Counted from the stretch's first letter, positions 34,635 to 46,272 are shown. The stretch: 64,000 nucleotides of DNA from Comamonas sp. (GCA_021166775.1 JAJPEQ010000004.1:62001-126000); one strand, 5' to 3'. Translations and numbers: made by a program. The notes: generated by a model not told the origin, from the letters alone.

Positions 34635-34700
34635 TTGCGCAGCCTCACTTTCCTGCTACAGTGCAAAAAGGTGCAATGAAGTGGTAAAAAGTGCCGTGAT
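34635..34700 (+). promoter_or_regulatory. mra promoter with four tandem MraZ-box repeats
   Basis: A weak -35/-10 pair, TTGCGC (34635-34640) and TACAGT (34657-34662), is spaced 16 bp. Immediately after it are four 10-bp direct repeats, each starting GTG: gtgcaaaaag (34661), gtgcaatgaa (34671), gtggtaaaaa (34681), gtgccgtgat (34691). MraZ proteins bind GTG-containing direct repeats with a 10-bp period upstream of their own gene. Position over the start point fits autorepression. The promoter hexamers are less sure than the repeats. Confidence 0.7.
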
Positions 34701-34753
34701 CACCCTCAAAAGGGGGTTGTCGCGGCGGGTGTCGGTTCGAAGGGTTCAATTCC

Positions 34754-35182
34754 GTGTTCCAAGGTGCGTCTTCGCTCAGTCTGGATGCCAAGGGGCGTTT
34801 GTCGATCCCTACGCGCCACCGCGACGCGTTGGCGCTGGACGCGGCAGGCCAGCTCACGATCACCAAGCATCCCGATGGCTGCCTGATGGTGTTCCCGCGT
34901 CCGGCGTGGGAGGCCTTCAGCGCACGCATCGCCCAGCTGCCCATGCAGGCGCAGTGGTGGAAGCGGATCTTCCTTGGCAACGCCATGGACGTGGAAATGG
35001 ATGGCACGGGCCGGGTGCTGGTCTCGCCGGAATTGCGTGCCTCAGCCGGCCTGGTCAAGGAGGCGGTGCTGCTCGGGATGGGCACGCACTTCGAGCTCTG
35101 GGACAAGGCCACCTACGAGGCCAAGGAAGCCGCGGCCATGCAGGCGCAGATGCCTGATGTGTTCAAGGACTTTTCCTTCTGA
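34754..35182 (+). CDS. mraZ: MraZ, transcriptional regulator of the division/wall cluster
   Basis: A 142-residue AbrB-like DNA-binding protein made of two SpoVT/AbrB repeats: [25 protein letters not shown] and the second one around [25 protein letters not shown]. Both contain the DxKGR or DGTGR signature. A GTG start gives the usual FQGA N-terminus. It forms ring oligomers that bind tandem repeats upstream of the operon; four such repeats lie 54-93 bp before this gene. It is the first gene of the dcw cluster, with rsmH 9 bp downstream. Confidence 0.94.
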   Translation: MFQGASSLSLDAKGRLSIPTRHRDALALDAAGQLTITKHPDGCLMVFPRPAWEAFSARIAQLPMQAQWWKRIFLGNAMDVEMDGTGRVLVSPELRASAGLVKEAVLLGMGTHFELWDKATYEAKEAAAMQAQMPDVFKDFSF

Positions 35183-35191
35183 GAGTGGCAA

Positions 35192-36118
35192 GTGAATCCG
35201 GGACAGCCACACACCACCGTCCTGCTCGAAGAGGCGGTTGCCGCCCTCGTGGGCGAGGTGCGCACACCCAATGCCATCTTCATCGATGGCACCTTCGGGC
35301 GTGGCGGGCATTCGCGGCGCATTCTCGAGTGCGTCGGGTCGGGCGCGCGGCTGGTGGCGTTCGACAAGGATCCTGAAGCGCTCGCGGCCGCCTCGTCCAT
35401 CCAGGATGCGCGGTTTTCCATTCGCCAGGGCAGTTTCACGCAGCTCGCGGAATTTGCCGCAGGTAGCGTGGCGGGTGTGCTGCTGGATCTGGGCGTGAGC
35501 TCGCCGCAGATCGACGCGCCCGAACGAGGTTTCAGTTTCCGGTTTGATGGGCCGCTCGACATGCGCATGGATCCCACGCGCGGCGAGAGCGTGGGGCAGT
35601 GGCTGGCGCACGCCGAGCTGTCGGCAATAGCGGAGGTGATACGTGACTACGGTGAAGAACGGTTTGCTGGCGCCATTGCAAAGGCGATTGTTGCTCGGCG
35701 CGAGAAGCAGGGGCCTGTTCAGACCACTGCCGAGCTCGCCCACCTCGTGGCTGGCGCGGTCCGCACCCGCGAGCGCGGGCAGAACCCTGCGACACGCACC
35801 TTTCAGGCTCTTCGGATTTTCATCAATGCCGAACTCGAGGACCTCCGGCAGGCGTTAGAGACGAGCCTGCGTGTGCTCGCGCCCGGCGGGCGTCTGGTGG
35901 TGATCAGCTTTCATTCGCTGGAAGACCGCATCGTCAAGCAGTTCATGGCACGCCACTCGCGCGAAGTGGTGGATCGGCACGCCCCGTTTGCCGCGCATCG
36001 GGTCATGCCCTTGAAGGTGTTGGGGCGCTTCAAGCCCGGTGCGGATGAACTGGCGGCCAACCCCCGGGCGCGCAGTGCCGTGATGCGGGTGGCCGAGCGC
36101 ACGGAGGCCGCGGCATGA
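35192..36118 (+). CDS. rsmH: 16S rRNA (cytosine1402-N4)-methyltransferase RsmH
   Basis: A 308-residue SAM-dependent methyltransferase that modifies C1402 in the ribosomal decoding centre. The N-terminal [10 protein letters not shown], the SAM motif [16 protein letters not shown] and [22 protein letters not shown] are diagnostic; the C-terminal [16 protein letters not shown] is also conserved. It has a GTG start, nine bases after mraZ. Its stop overlaps the ftsL start as ATGA. Confidence 0.95.
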   Translation: MNPGQPHTTVLLEEAVAALVGEVRTPNAIFIDGTFGRGGHSRRILECVGSGARLVAFDKDPEALAAASSIQDARFSIRQGSFTQLAEFAAGSVAGVLLDLGVSSPQIDAPERGFSFRFDGPLDMRMDPTRGESVGQWLAHAELSAIAEVIRDYGEERFAGAIAKAIVARREKQGPVQTTAELAHLVAGAVRTRERGQNPATRTFQALRIFINAELEDLRQALETSLRVLAPGGRLVVISFHSLEDRIVKQFMARHSREVVDRHAPFAAHRVMPLKVLGRFKPGADELAANPRARSAVMRVAERTEAAA

Positions 36119-36414
36119 CGCGGATCAGCATCGCGCTGCTGCTGGCCGTGATGGCGAGCAGCATCTGGCTCGTGCGGGTGCAGTACGAATCGCGGCGCCT
36201 CAGCACCGAGTGGCACCGCGTCAGCGTCGAGGCGCGTCAGCTCGAAGTGGAGCACCAGCGCCTGCTGGTGGAAAAGCGCGCGCAGGCCACGCCGCTGCGC
36301 GTGGAGCGTCTGGCGAGCGACAAGCTCAAGATGCGCACGCCCACGCCCGCCACCACGCTGTATGTGGCCGCTGATGGCAGTCCGCTCGAACCCGCTGCGG
36401 GAGGCAAGCCGTGA
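36115..36414 (+). CDS. ftsL: cell division protein FtsL
   Basis: A 99-residue bitopic protein of the divisome. One N-terminal helix ([17 protein letters not shown]) is followed by a periplasmic coiled coil ([25 protein letters not shown]) rich in leucine heptads. With FtsB and FtsQ it recruits and activates FtsWI. Short size, position between rsmH and ftsI, and 4-bp overlaps on both sides identify it, since the family is poorly conserved in sequence. Confidence 0.9.
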   Translation: MTRISIALLLAVMASSIWLVRVQYESRRLSTEWHRVSVEARQLEVEHQRLLVEKRAQATPLRVERLASDKLKMRTPTPATTLYVAADGSPLEPAAGGKP

Positions 36415-38162
36415 GCCGGCGCCGCGTCAATTACGTCTCCAGTCCCTTGCTGGCGGCGCGCACGCCCGTCTGGCGCAGCAAGTTCGTCGTGGCCCTCGTG
36501 GGTTTCGGCTTTGTTGCACTGGCCGCGCGCGCCACCTATGTGCAAGTCATTCACAGCGATTTCTTCAAACGTCAGGGCGAAGTGCGCTTCGTGCGCACGA
36601 TCGAATTGCCCGCGTATCGCGGCCGTCTGCTCGATCGCAACGGTCTGATCCTCGCCTCCAGCGTGCCTGCGGCGAGCATCTGGGCCATCCCCGAGGACGT
36701 GGACGATCAGCAGCCCACGGTGCGCGAGCGGCTCAAGCAGGCGGCGCAGCTCATGGACATGCCGCTGGACAGGCTTTTGGCCCGGTTCAGCGACGAGGAC
36801 AAGAGCTTCGTCTGGATCAAGCGCCAGCTCGACTGGGATGTGGGTCAGAAGATCATGGCGCTGGGTATCAAGGGCATCTACCTGCGCAAGGAATACAAGC
36901 GCGAGTACCCCGAGGGCGAGTCGGTGGCGCACGTCGTGGGCTTCACCAATGTGGAAGACCATGGTCAGGAAGGCATGGAGCTGGCCTTCGACAGCGAGTT
37001 GGCGGGCAAGGCCGGGTCGCTGCGTGTGATCAAGGATGGGCGCGGGCGCGTCGTTCAGGGCATTGGCGCCGAAACGCCGCCGGTCGATGGGCGCGACATC
37101 CAGCTGTCGATCGACAGCAAGGTGCAGTTCTTCGCCTATCAGAAGCTGCGCGACACGGTGATTGCCAACAAGGCCAAGGCGGGCAGCGTCGTGGTGCTCG
37201 ACGCCCATACGGGCGAGGTGCTGGCGTTGACCAACTACCCGAGCTACGACCCGGCCGACCGGCGCCGGCTCACGGGTGAGCAATTGCGCAACCGTGCGCT
37301 CACCGACACCTTCGAACCCGGCTCCACGATGAAACCCATCACCATCGGCACGGCGCTGGAGCTCGGGCGCGTCAAGCACGACACCATCATCGACACCACG
37401 CCCGGCCGCTACGCGATCGGCGGCTTCACGATCTCCGATACGCACAACTACGGCGTGCTCACCGTTGATGGCGTGATCCAGAAATCCAGCAACATCGGCG
37501 CGCTCAAGGTGGCCCAGCGCATGTCGCCGCAGGAGATGTGGACCGTGCACACGGAGCTGGGCTACGGCCAGAAGCCGCAGATCGCCTTTCCCGGAGTCGC
37601 CAGCGGGCGCCTGCGTCCGTGGAAGACCTGGAAGCCGGTGGAACAGGCCACCATGGCCTACGGCTATGGGCTGTCGGCCTCGCTCTTTCAGATGGCGCGC
37701 TCCTACACCGTGTTCGCCAACGACGGCAGGGTGATACCCGCGACGATGCTCAAGAGCGACACGCGGCCCGAGGGCATGCAGGTCTTCTCGCCGAAGACGG
37801 CCGAACTCGTGCGCCACATGCTGTGGCTGGCCGCCGGCCCAGGGGGCACGGGGCAGAAGGCGCAGACCATGGGCTATTCCATAGGGGGCAAATCCGGCAC
37901 GGCGCGCAAACAGGCGGGCAAGGGCTATGCGGTCGGCAAGTACCGCGCCTGGTTCACCGGCATGGCGCCCATCGACAACCCGCGCATCATCGTGGCGGTG
38001 ATGGTGGACGAGCCTTCGGCGGGCGTCTTTTATGGCGGCTCCGTTTCCGGCCCGGTTTTCAGCGAAGTGGTGCAGCAGACCCTGCGCCTCATGGGTGTGG
38101 CGCCCGATCTGGCGGTCAAGCCGTTGATCGTCTCCAACCCGATCGAGGAGCCGCTGCTGTGA
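36411..38162 (+). CDS. ftsI: peptidoglycan D,D-transpeptidase FtsI (PBP3)
   Basis: A 583-residue septal transpeptidase. One N-terminal helix (about 25-45) anchors it, then a pedestal domain beginning YRGRLLDRNG, and the penicillin-binding domain. The active serine is S305 in S-T-M-K, the SxN motif is in QKSSNIG, and K494-S-G-T is the third motif. It cross-links septal wall together with FtsW. A GTG start overlaps the ftsL stop as GTGA, and its stop overlaps the next start. Confidence 0.96.
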   Translation: MSRRRVNYVSSPLLAARTPVWRSKFVVALVGFGFVALAARATYVQVIHSDFFKRQGEVRFVRTIELPAYRGRLLDRNGLILASSVPAASIWAIPEDVDDQQPTVRERLKQAAQLMDMPLDRLLARFSDEDKSFVWIKRQLDWDVGQKIMALGIKGIYLRKEYKREYPEGESVAHVVGFTNVEDHGQEGMELAFDSELAGKAGSLRVIKDGRGRVVQGIGAETPPVDGRDIQLSIDSKVQFFAYQKLRDTVIANKAKAGSVVVLDAHTGEVLALTNYPSYDPADRRRLTGEQLRNRALTDTFEPGSTMKPITIGTALELGRVKHDTIIDTTPGRYAIGGFTISDTHNYGVLTVDGVIQKSSNIGALKVAQRMSPQEMWTVHTELGYGQKPQIAFPGVASGRLRPWKTWKPVEQATMAYGYGLSASLFQMARSYTVFANDGRVIPATMLKSDTRPEGMQVFSPKTAELVRHMLWLAAGPGGTGQKAQTMGYSIGGKSGTARKQAGKGYAVGKYRAWFTGMAPIDNPRIIVAVMVDEPSAGVFYGGSVSGPVFSEVVQQTLRLMGVAPDLAVKPLIVSNPIEEPLL

Positions 38163-41059
38163 TGCCGCAACTTCTTCCGGATGTGGACGAGGCCCTCGCC
38201 TTCCTGAGGCAGCGCGTGAGCGGCGAATTGCGCTCGGACAGCCGGCAGATCGCGGCGGGCGATGGCTTTCTCGCCTGGGCCGGGCGCAAGGCCGATGGCC
38301 GCGCCCATGTGCGGGAGGCGCTGGCGCGCGGCGCCGCGGCTTGTCTGGTGGACGCCGCGGGTGCCCAGGCGCTTGAGCTTGCCGCCGATCGCGTCGCCGC
38401 TTTGCCAGACCTGAAGTCCCAGGTGGGGGTGCTGGCGTCGCGCTGGCTGGGTGAGCCCAGCCGCCACCTCAAGGTGCTGGCCGTGACCGGCACCAATGGC
38501 AAAACCAGCACCGCGTGGTGGCTGGCCCACGCCTTGCAGCAACTCTCGAAAGCAGAGCTGCCAACGCTGGGTGGATGCGGTCTCATAGGCACTTTGGGTG
38601 TGGGAATTGCGCCCGCGCTGCAGGATACCGGCCTGACCACGCCCGATGCCTTGCACCTGCAGCAGGTGCTCGCCAGCCTCGTGTCGGCCGGTGTGGGCGC
38701 GTGTGCGATCGAGGCCTCCTCCATCGGCCTCGTGGAGCAGCGTCTGGCAGGCACGTGCATCGATACCGCCATCTTCACCAACCTCACGCAGGATCATCTG
38801 GACTACCACGGCAGCATGCAGGCCTATTGGGAGGCCAAGCGCATGCTGTTCGACTGGCCGGGGCTGCGCTCGGCGGTGATCAACATCGAAGACCCGCATG
38901 GCGCCGCCCTGCATGCCGAGCTCGCCGCTCGCGGGCTGGATCTGTGGAGCGTGGCCGTCGATGCGCCCGCGCGCCTGAAGGCCGAGGATTTGCACCACGG
39001 CGCCGCGGGCCTGGCCTTTTCGGTGATCGAGGGCGGCGACGCGGTGCCCTTGTCCACGCGCCTGGTCGGGCGCTACAACGTCTGCAACCTGCTGGGCGTG
39101 ATCGCCACCTTGCGCTCACTCGGTGTTTCGCTGGCTGCCGCCTGCGCCGCCTGCGCCGATCTCGAGGCCGTGCCCGGTCGCATGCAGCAGATCGCGCAGC
39201 CGGGCCGGCCGCTGGCGGTGGTGGACTATGCACACACGCCCGATGCGCTCGTCAAGGTGCTGGCGGCGCTGCGCCCGGTGGCGTCGAGCCGCGGCGGGCG
39301 CCTGTGGTGCGTGTTCGGCTGCGGGGGCGACCGCGATGCGGGCAAGCGCCCCCTGATGGGCGCGGCGGCGCAGCAGGGAGCGGATCGCGTCATCGTGACG
39401 AGCGACAACCCGCGCGGCGAAGTGCCAGACGCCATCATCGAGCAGATCGTGCGCGGCATGCGGGCGGGAGAGCACATGAGCACCGAGCCCGACCGGGCGG
39501 CGGCCATCGCGCAGGCGCTGTCGCAAGCGGATGCGGACGACGTGGTGCTGATTGCCGGCAAGGGACACGAGCCCTACCAGGAGGTTGCCGGTGTGCGCCG
39601 GCCGTTCTCCGATCTGGCACAGGCCGGCCAGGCGCTCGCGCGGCGCGCGGCATCGTCGACGCAAGGCATGTGCACGCTGCAGCAGGCGTATGAGCTGATC
39701 CGTGCTCGCCTGCCGCAGGCGCGGCTCGTGGGCGATGGCGCAATCGAGCTGACGCGCGTGCACACCGACACGCGCTCGCTGGCGGCGGGTGATCTTTTTG
39801 TCGCGCTCAAGGGTGAGCGCTTTGATGCGCACGATTTTCTGCCGCAGGCCCGCGCGGCGGGTGCGGTCGCGGCGATTGCGCGGGCCGGCCTCGAAGCGGC
39901 GGGGCTGGCCGGCATCGAGGTGCCCGACACGCTCGCGGCGCTTGGCGCTCTGGCCGCCGGCTGGCGCGCGCGCTTCGATCTGCCCTTGATTGCCGTGACC
40001 GGCAGCAACGGCAAGACCACGGTGACGCAGATGGTGGCGAGCATCCTGCGTGCCTGGCTGGGCGAGGATGCGCTCGCGACCAGCGGCAACCTCAACAATG
40101 CGATCGGCGTACCGCTCACGCTGCTGCGTCTGCGCGCGCATCACCGCGCCGCGGTGGTGGAGCTGGGCATGAATCACCCGGGTGAAATCGCCGAGCTGGC
40201 CGCGATCGCGCAGCCGACGGTCGCTCTGGTGAACAACGCGCAGCGCGAGCATCAGGAGTTCATGCACACGGTCGAAGCGGTGGCGCGCGAAAACGGCGCG
40301 GTGCTGGCGGCGCTGCCATCGGACGGCGTCGCGGTGTTTCCCGCGCACGATGCCTACACGCCACTGTGGCGCGAGCTGGCGGGCGGACGGCGCTGCGTGA
40401 CGTTTGCGGGTGAGGCTGCGGGCGAGGGGGCCGCCGACGTGCACGGCATCCGTCAGGCGTGGCGCGACGGCGCCTGGGCGGTGCGAGTGGCCACCGCGGC
40501 GGGCGAGTTCGATACGCGCCTGCGCATTGCCGGGCAACACAATGTGGTCAATGCCCTGGCCGCGACGGCGTGCGCGCTTGCCATCGGCGTGCCTGCCGCC
40601 GTCGCCGCTCAGGGCCTGGCCGCTTTTTCCCCCGTCATGGGCCGCTCGCGCGCCTTCGCCGTCCGCCAGGGCGGGCATGTCGTCTCCGTGGTGGACGACA
40701 GCTACAACGCCAATCCCGATTCCGTGCGCGCCGCCATCGACGTGCTCGCTGGCCTGCCCGCGCCGCACCTGCTGGTGCTGGGCGACATGGGCGAGGTGGG
40801 CAGCCAGGGGCCCCGGTTTCATGCCGAGGCAGGGAGCGAGGCGAAGGCGCGCGGGGTGGAACAGCTCTTTGCGCTGGGCGATCTGACGCACCATGCCGTG
40901 CAGGCGTTCGGTGCCGGGGCACACCATTTCTCGGAGGTCGAAGCACTGATTGCCGCCGTGCGGGAGGCGCTGCCGTGTGCGGGCAGCGTGCTCGTCAAGG
41001 GCTCGCGCTTCATGCGCATGGAACGCGTGGTGCGCGCGATCGAGGAGGGCGGCGCATGA
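38162..41059 (+). CDS. murE-murF: bifunctional MurE-MurF ligase fusion
   Basis: One open frame of 965 residues covers two consecutive cytoplasmic wall-precursor ligases. Residues 1 to about 502 are MurE: ATP loop TGTNGKTST (about 108) and DNPR (about 415), the motif for meso-diaminopimelate addition. From M503 (ATG 39668) the sequence is a complete Mur[17 protein letters not shown] onward, with ATP loop TGSNGKTTV (about 612), which adds D-Ala-D-Ala. No stop separates them, and the internal ATG has no good ribosome site. MurE-MurF fusions are known in Bordetella and Comamonadaceae. Making MurF separately from the internal ATG remains possible. Confidence 0.93.
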   Translation: MPQLLPDVDEALAFLRQRVSGELRSDSRQIAAGDGFLAWAGRKADGRAHVREALARGAAACLVDAAGAQALELAADRVAALPDLKSQVGVLASRWLGEPSRHLKVLAVTGTNGKTSTAWWLAHALQQLSKAELPTLGGCGLIGTLGVGIAPALQDTGLTTPDALHLQQVLASLVSAGVGACAIEASSIGLVEQRLAGTCIDTAIFTNLTQDHLDYHGSMQAYWEAKRMLFDWPGLRSAVINIEDPHGAALHAELAARGLDLWSVAVDAPARLKAEDLHHGAAGLAFSVIEGGDAVPLSTRLVGRYNVCNLLGVIATLRSLGVSLAAACAACADLEAVPGRMQQIAQPGRPLAVVDYAHTPDALVKVLAALRPVASSRGGRLWCVFGCGGDRDAGKRPLMGAAAQQGADRVIVTSDNPRGEVPDAIIEQIVRGMRAGEHMSTEPDRAAAIAQALSQADADDVVLIAGKGHEPYQEVAGVRRPFSDLAQAGQALARRAASSTQGMCTLQQAYELIRARLPQARLVGDGAIELTRVHTDTRSLAAGDLFVALKGERFDAHDFLPQARAAGAVAAIARAGLEAAGLAGIEVPDTLAALGALAAGWRARFDLPLIAVTGSNGKTTVTQMVASILRAWLGEDALATSGNLNNAIGVPLTLLRLRAHHRAAVVELGMNHPGEIAELAAIAQPTVALVNNAQREHQEFMHTVEAVARENGAVLAALPSDGVAVFPAHDAYTPLWRELAGGRRCVTFAGEAAGEGAADVHGIRQAWRDGAWAVRVATAAGEFDTRLRIAGQHNVVNALAATACALAIGVPAAVAAQGLAAFSPVMGRSRAFAVRQGGHVVSVVDDSYNANPDSVRAAIDVLAGLPAPHLLVLGDMGEVGSQGPRFHAEAGSEAKARGVEQLFALGDLTHHAVQAFGAGAHHFSEVEALIAAVREALPCAGSVLVKGSRFMRMERVVRAIEEGGA

Positions 41060-42234
41060 TCTTGTGGCTCAGTCAGTGGCTGCAGGGGCTCTCGCCCGAG
41101 TTCGGCTTCATGCGGGTGTTTCAGTACCTCACGCTGCGTGCGCTGATGGCGGCGATGACGGCGCTCTTGATCGGCCTCGTGGCGGGGCCGCGCGTGATCC
41201 GCATGCTCACGGCACTCAAGATCGGCCAGCCCATCCGCGGTTACGCGATGCAGACGCATCTGTCCAAGAGCGGAACGCCCACGATGGGCGGCGTGCTCAT
41301 CCTGCTGGCCATCACCGTCTCGACGCTGCTGTGGTTCGATCTGTCCAACCGCTTCGTCTGGATCGTGCTCGCGGTGACGCTTGCCATGGGCGCGATCGGC
41401 TGGGTGGACGACTGGCGCAAGGTGGTCAACAAGGACCCCGAGGGCATGCGCTCGCGCCAGAAATATTTCTTGCAATCGGTGGTCGGGCTGCTCGCGGCGC
41501 TGTACCTGGTGTTCAGTATTTCGGAAAACTCCAATGCCCGCGTGTTCGAGTTTTTCATCACCTGGGTGCAGTCGGGGTTCTCGCTCGATCTGCCGCCCAA
41601 GGCGGGACTGCTCGTGCCCTTTTTCAAGGAAGTGAGCTACCCGCTGGGCGTGCTCGGCTTCATGGTGCTCACCTACCTCGTGATCGTGGGCGCGAGCAAC
41701 GCGGTCAACCTGACGGACGGGCTCGATGGCCTGGCGATCATGCCGGTGATCATGGTCGGCTCGGCGCTGGGCATCTTTGCCTACGTGACGGGCAACGCGG
41801 TGTACGCGCGCTACCTGCTGTTCCCGCACATCCCCGGTTCGGGCGAACTGCTGGTGTTCTGCGCGGCGATGGCCGGCGCGGGTCTGGCCTTCCTCTGGTT
41901 CAACACGTATCCGGCGCAGATCTTCATGGGCGACGTCGGCGCGCTGGCGCTGGGCGGAGCGCTCGGCACGATTGCCGTGATCGTGCGTCAGGAGATCGTG
42001 CTCGCGATCATGGGCGGCATCTTCGTCGTCGAGGCGATCTCGGTGATGGCACAGGTTACCTGGTTCAAGTACACCAAGCGCCGTTATGGCGAAGGCCGGC
42101 GCATCCTGAAGATGGCGCCGCTGCACCATCATTTTGAAAAGAGCGGCTGGAAGGAAACGCAGGTCGTCGTGCGCTTCTGGATCATCACCATGCTGCTGTG
42201 CCTCGTGGGTCTGGCCACGCTGAAACTGCGATGA
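41056..42234 (+). CDS. mraY: phospho-N-acetylmuramoyl-pentapeptide transferase MraY
   Basis: A 392-residue, ten-helix membrane enzyme that makes lipid I from UDP-MurNAc-pentapeptide and undecaprenyl phosphate. It has [13 protein letters not shown], the catalytic aspartates in [35 protein letters not shown] and the [11 protein letters not shown] loop. The start ATG overlaps the murE-murF stop as ATGA, and its stop overlaps the murD start the same way. Confidence 0.97.
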   Translation: MILWLSQWLQGLSPEFGFMRVFQYLTLRALMAAMTALLIGLVAGPRVIRMLTALKIGQPIRGYAMQTHLSKSGTPTMGGVLILLAITVSTLLWFDLSNRFVWIVLAVTLAMGAIGWVDDWRKVVNKDPEGMRSRQKYFLQSVVGLLAALYLVFSISENSNARVFEFFITWVQSGFSLDLPPKAGLLVPFFKEVSYPLGVLGFMVLTYLVIVGASNAVNLTDGLDGLAIMPVIMVGSALGIFAYVTGNAVYARYLLFPHIPGSGELLVFCAAMAGAGLAFLWFNTYPAQIFMGDVGALALGGALGTIAVIVRQEIVLAIMGGIFVVEAISVMAQVTWFKYTKRRYGEGRRILKMAPLHHHFEKSGWKETQVVVRFWIITMLLCLVGLATLKLR

Positions 42235-43940
42235 ACGAACCGACCCACGATCTCTCCCCGGTGCTCGAAGCGGTGCCGTCCAGGGCCGCCGAAGCGGCCG
42301 AGTATGTGGCGCGCCTGTTTGCCGAGGTGCATGCGCAGGACGACGTGCCGACGGCTCCCACGATGCTGGTCGCGCAGGAGCCGCCGGCCGTGGCCGATGC
42401 ACCGCGCCCCGTGATCGCGGGTACGAACTGGCAGCCCATGACGGGGCAGCGTGTGCTGGTTCTGGGTCTGGGGGACTCGGGCCTGGCGATGGCGCGCTGG
42501 TGCGCCGCGCGTGGGGCGCAGGTGACGGTGGCCGACACGCGTGAGGCGCCGCCGCACCTGGCGGACCTGCGCGCCGGGCTGCCCGGAGTGGGGTTTCACG
42601 GCGGCGCTTTCACGGCGGCGCTGGCGCAGGGGGCGACCGTGGTGGCGCGCTCACCCGGGCTGCGGCCCGCGGACATCGCCGTCGTCACCGACGCCGCGCA
42701 TGCGGCCGGGGCCCGGGTCGTGACGGAGGTGGATCTGTTTGCCGATGCCTTGCGCGAGCTGGCGCGCGATTTCGGCTATGAGCCCAAGGTCCTGGCGATC
42801 ACCGGGACCAACGGCAAGACCACGGTGACCTCGCTCACCGGCAGGCTTGCCGCGCATGCGGGGCGCCGCGTGGCGGTGGCCGGCAACATCGGCCCGACGC
42901 TGCTCGATACCTTGGGCGAGCGTCTGGCGCAAACGAATCTGCCCGAAGTCTGGGTGCTGGAGCTCTCGAGTTTTCAGCTCGACGGCGTGCAGGGTTTCGA
43001 GCCCACGGCCGCCACCGTGCTCAACGTCACGCAGGACCATCTCGACTGGCACGGCAGCCTGCAGGCCTATGCGGCGGCCAAGGCCCGGGTCTTCGGCACC
43101 CGGGCGCTGATGGTGCTCAATCGCGAAGACCGGCGGGTGATGGACATGCTGCCGCCGCCCGTGCCGGTGAAGCTGCAAAAGCCCCGTCAGCGAGCGCATC
43201 TGACATTTGGCAGCGATCTGCCGCGCGCTCCTGGCGACTTCGGCATCGAGGTCGTGGGCGGCATGGCCTGGCTCGTGCGTGCCCATGACGCGCAGGATGC
43301 GGGCCGGCGCGACCCCATGGGGCAGGAGCTTTTCATGCAGCGCCTCCTGCCGCTCGATGCCTTGCGCATCCACGGGCGCCACAACGCGATGAATGCGCTC
43401 GCGGCGCTGGCGCTGGCGCAGGCGGCAGGCTGCCCCTTGGCCGGCATGCTCTACGCGCTGCGCGAGTACCGTGGCGAGCCGCACCGCGTGGAATCGGTCG
43501 GCGTGATCGATGGCGTCGAGTATTTCGATGACAGCAAGGGCACCAACGTCGGTGCCACCGTCGCCGCTCTTGTGGGTCTGGGCGGCGAGCGCCGCCTGGT
43601 GGTCATCCTGGGCGGCGATGGCAAGGGACAGGATTTCTCGCCACTGGCCGCGCCGGTCCAGCGCCATGCCCGTGCCGTGGTGCTCATCGGGCGCGATGCG
43701 GCGCAGATCCGCGCCGCCCTCGCCGATTGCGCGGTGCCGCTCATCGATGCCGCGACGCTCGAGCGGGCCGTGCAACAGGCAGCCGCGGCCGCGCATGCCG
43801 GGGACGCCGTGCTGCTTTCGCCCGCCTGCGCGAGCATGGACATGTTCGACAACTACAAGCACCGCGCGCGCGTGTTCTTCGAGGCGGTGCAGGCGCTGGC
43901 GGATGATCGGGGCCAGCCGCTGGTGGGGGGCGGCGCATGA
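42231..43940 (+). CDS. murD: UDP-N-acetylmuramoylalanine-D-glutamate ligase MurD, extended N-terminus
   Basis: A 569-residue ligase that adds D-glutamate. Canonical MurD begins near residue 71 with [19 protein letters not shown]. The ATP loop is [14 protein letters not shown], and [15 protein letters not shown] and [17 protein letters not shown] are in the C-terminal domain. The first 70 or so residues ([26 protein letters not shown]...) are an added, mostly acidic and proline-rich segment not needed in E. coli MurD. The start is fixed by the ATGA overlap with mraY. Confidence 0.95.
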   Translation: MNEPTHDLSPVLEAVPSRAAEAAEYVARLFAEVHAQDDVPTAPTMLVAQEPPAVADAPRPVIAGTNWQPMTGQRVLVLGLGDSGLAMARWCAARGAQVTVADTREAPPHLADLRAGLPGVGFHGGAFTAALAQGATVVARSPGLRPADIAVVTDAAHAAGARVVTEVDLFADALRELARDFGYEPKVLAITGTNGKTTVTSLTGRLAAHAGRRVAVAGNIGPTLLDTLGERLAQTNLPEVWVLELSSFQLDGVQGFEPTAATVLNVTQDHLDWHGSLQAYAAAKARVFGTRALMVLNREDRRVMDMLPPPVPVKLQKPRQRAHLTFGSDLPRAPGDFGIEVVGGMAWLVRAHDAQDAGRRDPMGQELFMQRLLPLDALRIHGRHNAMNALAALALAQAAGCPLAGMLYALREYRGEPHRVESVGVIDGVEYFDDSKGTNVGATVAALVGLGGERRLVVILGGDGKGQDFSPLAAPVQRHARAVVLIGRDAAQIRAALADCAVPLIDAATLERAVQQAAAAAHAGDAVLLSPACASMDMFDNYKHRARVFFEAVQALADDRGQPLVGGGA

Positions 43941-45208
43941 ACGCGGTCGCGAAACCCGGCCTCTGGCAGCGCCTCTTTGCCCGCCGCGGAGCCGAGCGCG
44001 GCGAGAGCGTGGATCGCCTCCCGGTGCGCATCGGCGGCATGGAGCTGCGCCGCACCGCCGCCGTGCCCGCGCGTGTGCTGGGGTTTGACGAGTCGCTTCT
44101 GTGGGTGGTGGTGCTGCTGCTCGCGTTCAGCGTCGTCATGGTGTATTCGGCCTCGATCGCCATGCAGGACAACCCGCGCTTCGGACATGTGACGTCCACC
44201 ACGTTCATCGTGCGTCACGTTACCGCGATCGCGGTGGGGTTCGTCGCGGGCCTGCTGGCCTTTCAGTTTTCCATGGATACGTGGGAGCGTATCGCCCCGT
44301 GGCTCTTCATCGGTTCCATCGTGATGCTCATCGTGGTGCTGATCCCGCACGTGGGCACGGTCGTCAATGGCGCGAGGCGCTGGCTCAGCCTGGGGCTGAT
44401 GAACTTCCAACCGTCGGAGCTCGCCAAATTCGCCGTGCTGATCTATGCCGCAGGCTACATGGTTCGGCGCCTGGAAGTGAAGGAGCGGTTCTTCCGCGCC
44501 GTGCTGCCCATGGCCGCGGCCGTGGCCATCGTCGGTGCCCTGCTGCTGGCCGAGCCCGACATGGGCGCCTTCCTGGTGATCGCGGTGATCGCCATGGGCA
44601 TTCTGTTTCTCGGCGGCGTGAATGCGCGCATGTTCTTCCTGATCGCGCTCATCCTCGTGGCGGCGTTCGCGCTCATGATCTGGTCCTCGCCGTGGAGGCG
44701 CGATCGCATCTTCGCCTACATCGATCCGTTCAGCGAGGACCATGCGCTGGGCAAGGGCTACCAGCTCTCGCACGCGCTGATCGCCATCGGCCGTGGCGAG
44801 ATCTTCGGCGTGGGGCTGGGTGGCAGCGTGGAAAAACTCAGTTGGCTGCCCGAGGCGCACACCGATTTCCTGCTCGCGGTCATCGGCGAGGAACTGGGCC
44901 TGGTCGGTGTGCTCGCGCTCATCGTCGCCTTCTTCTGGCTCACGCGCCGCATCATGCTCATCGGCCGCCAGGCGATTGCGCTGGACCGCGTGTTCTCCGG
45001 CCTCGTGGCCGAGGGCGTGGCGGTATGGATGGGCTTCCAGGCGTTCATCAACGTGGGGGTGAACCTGGGAGCGTTGCCCACCAAGGGGCTCACGCTGCCG
45101 CTCGTGAGTTACGGCGGCTCCGCGATCCTGATGAATCTCGTGGCGCTCGCCGTGGTCCTGCGGGTGGATTACGAGAACAAATTGTTGATGAGGGGGGCAC
45201 GCGCATGA
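43937..45208 (+). CDS. ftsW: septal peptidoglycan polymerase FtsW
   Basis: A 423-residue SEDS-family glycosyltransferase that polymerises lipid II at the septum with FtsI. A long cytoplasmic N-terminus (about 50 residues) precedes ten helices. Diagnostic parts are [42 protein letters not shown] and [20 protein letters not shown]. The start overlaps the murD stop as ATGA. Confidence 0.96.
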   Translation: MNAVAKPGLWQRLFARRGAERGESVDRLPVRIGGMELRRTAAVPARVLGFDESLLWVVVLLLAFSVVMVYSASIAMQDNPRFGHVTSTTFIVRHVTAIAVGFVAGLLAFQFSMDTWERIAPWLFIGSIVMLIVVLIPHVGTVVNGARRWLSLGLMNFQPSELAKFAVLIYAAGYMVRRLEVKERFFRAVLPMAAAVAIVGALLLAEPDMGAFLVIAVIAMGILFLGGVNARMFFLIALILVAAFALMIWSSPWRRDRIFAYIDPFSEDHALGKGYQLSHALIAIGRGEIFGVGLGGSVEKLSWLPEAHTDFLLAVIGEELGLVGVLALIVAFFWLTRRIMLIGRQAIALDRVFSGLVAEGVAVWMGFQAFINVGVNLGALPTKGLTLPLVSYGGSAILMNLVALAVVLRVDYENKLLMRGARA

Positions 45209-46272
45209 GCAGCTCCAAGGTCGCGCTCGTCATGGCCGGCGGCACCGGTGGCCACATTTTCCCGGGGCTGGCGCTCGCGCACGAGCTGCGTGCGCGCGGC
45301 TGGCAGGTGCATTGGCTGGGCACGCCCGCAAGCATGGAGTCGCGCATCGTGCCCGCCGAGGGGTTCGCGCTGGAGACCATCGATTTTTCCGGGGTGCGAG
45401 GCAAGGGGGTGATCACGCTTGCGCTGCTGCCCCTGAAGCTTCTGCGCGCGTTCTGGCAGGCGCTCGCGGTCGTGCGCCGCGTCAAGCCCGACGTCGTGAT
45501 CGGCTTGGGTGGTTATGTGACCTTCCCCGGTGCGATGATGGCGGTGCTGGCGGGCAAGCCGCTGGTGCTGCACGAGCAGAACTCGGTGGCGGGCCTGGCC
45601 AACAAGGTGCTCGCTGGCGTGGCGGACCGCATCTTCACGGCCTTTCCGGGTGTCTTCAAAAAGGGCCAGTGGGTCGGCAATCCGCTGCGTGTGGCCTTCA
45701 CCGAACAGCCCGACCCCGAGACGCGCTTCGCGGGCCGCAGTGGCCCGCTCAGGCTACTCGTCGTCGGCGGGAGCCTCGGCGCGCGCGCGCTCAACGAGGT
45801 CGTGCCCCAGGCGCTCGCCTTGATCCCCGAATCCCGGCGCCCCATCGTCACGCACCAGAGCGGTGAAAAACAGCTGGAGCAACTTCGCGCCAACTACGAG
45901 GCCGCGGGCGTGCAGGCTACGCTCGTGCCCTTCATCGCCGAGATGGCGCAGGCCTGTGCCGAGGCCGATGTGCTCATCTGCCGCGCGGGTGCGAGCACCG
46001 TGGCGGAGATCGCGGCGGTGGGCTGCGCGGCGCTTCTGGTGCCGTTTCCGTTTGCGGTCGATGACCATCAGACAACGAACGCGCGCTTGCTCGTCGACGC
46101 GGGCGCGGGCTGGCTCGTGCCGCAGGCGGACCTGACGCCGCGGAGCCTGGCGAACATGATCGAGAAATGGGAGCGGTCCGCGCTTGTCCAGAAAGCGCTG
46201 GCGGCGAAAAAGATGCAGAAGACGCAGGCGACGCGCGAGGTCGTCGCGGCATGCGAGGAGTTGGCGGCATGA
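45205..46272 (+). CDS. murG: lipid II synthase MurG (N-acetylglucosaminyl transferase)
   Basis: A 355-residue peripheral inner-membrane GT-B enzyme that adds GlcNAc to lipid I. The lipid I loop [16 protein letters not shown] is at the N-terminus, [10 protein letters not shown] and [13 protein letters not shown] follow, and the UDP-GlcNAc site is [14 protein letters not shown] with [14 protein letters not shown]. It is coupled to ftsW and murC by 4-bp overlaps. Confidence 0.97.
   Translation: MSSSKVALVMAGGTGGHIFPGLALAHELRARGWQVHWLGTPASMESRIVPAEGFALETIDFSGVRGKGVITLALLPLKLLRAFWQALAVVRRVKPDVVIGLGGYVTFPGAMMAVLAGKPLVLHEQNSVAGLANKVLAGVADRIFTAFPGVFKKGQWVGNPLRVAFTEQPDPETRFAGRSGPLRLLVVGGSLGARALNEVVPQALALIPESRRPIVTHQSGEKQLEQLRANYEAAGVQATLVPFIAEMAQACAEADVLICRAGASTVAEIAAVGCAALLVPFPFAVDDHQTTNARLLVDAGAGWLVPQADLTPRSLANMIEKWERSALVQKALAAKKMQKTQATREVVAACEELAA

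Noticed and set aside
34731-34755. tRNA-like T-arm sequences (GGTTCGAAGG, GGGTTCAATTCC) before mraZ
   Set aside because: No acceptor, D or anticodon arms can be formed at the right distances; the bases are the leader of mraZ.
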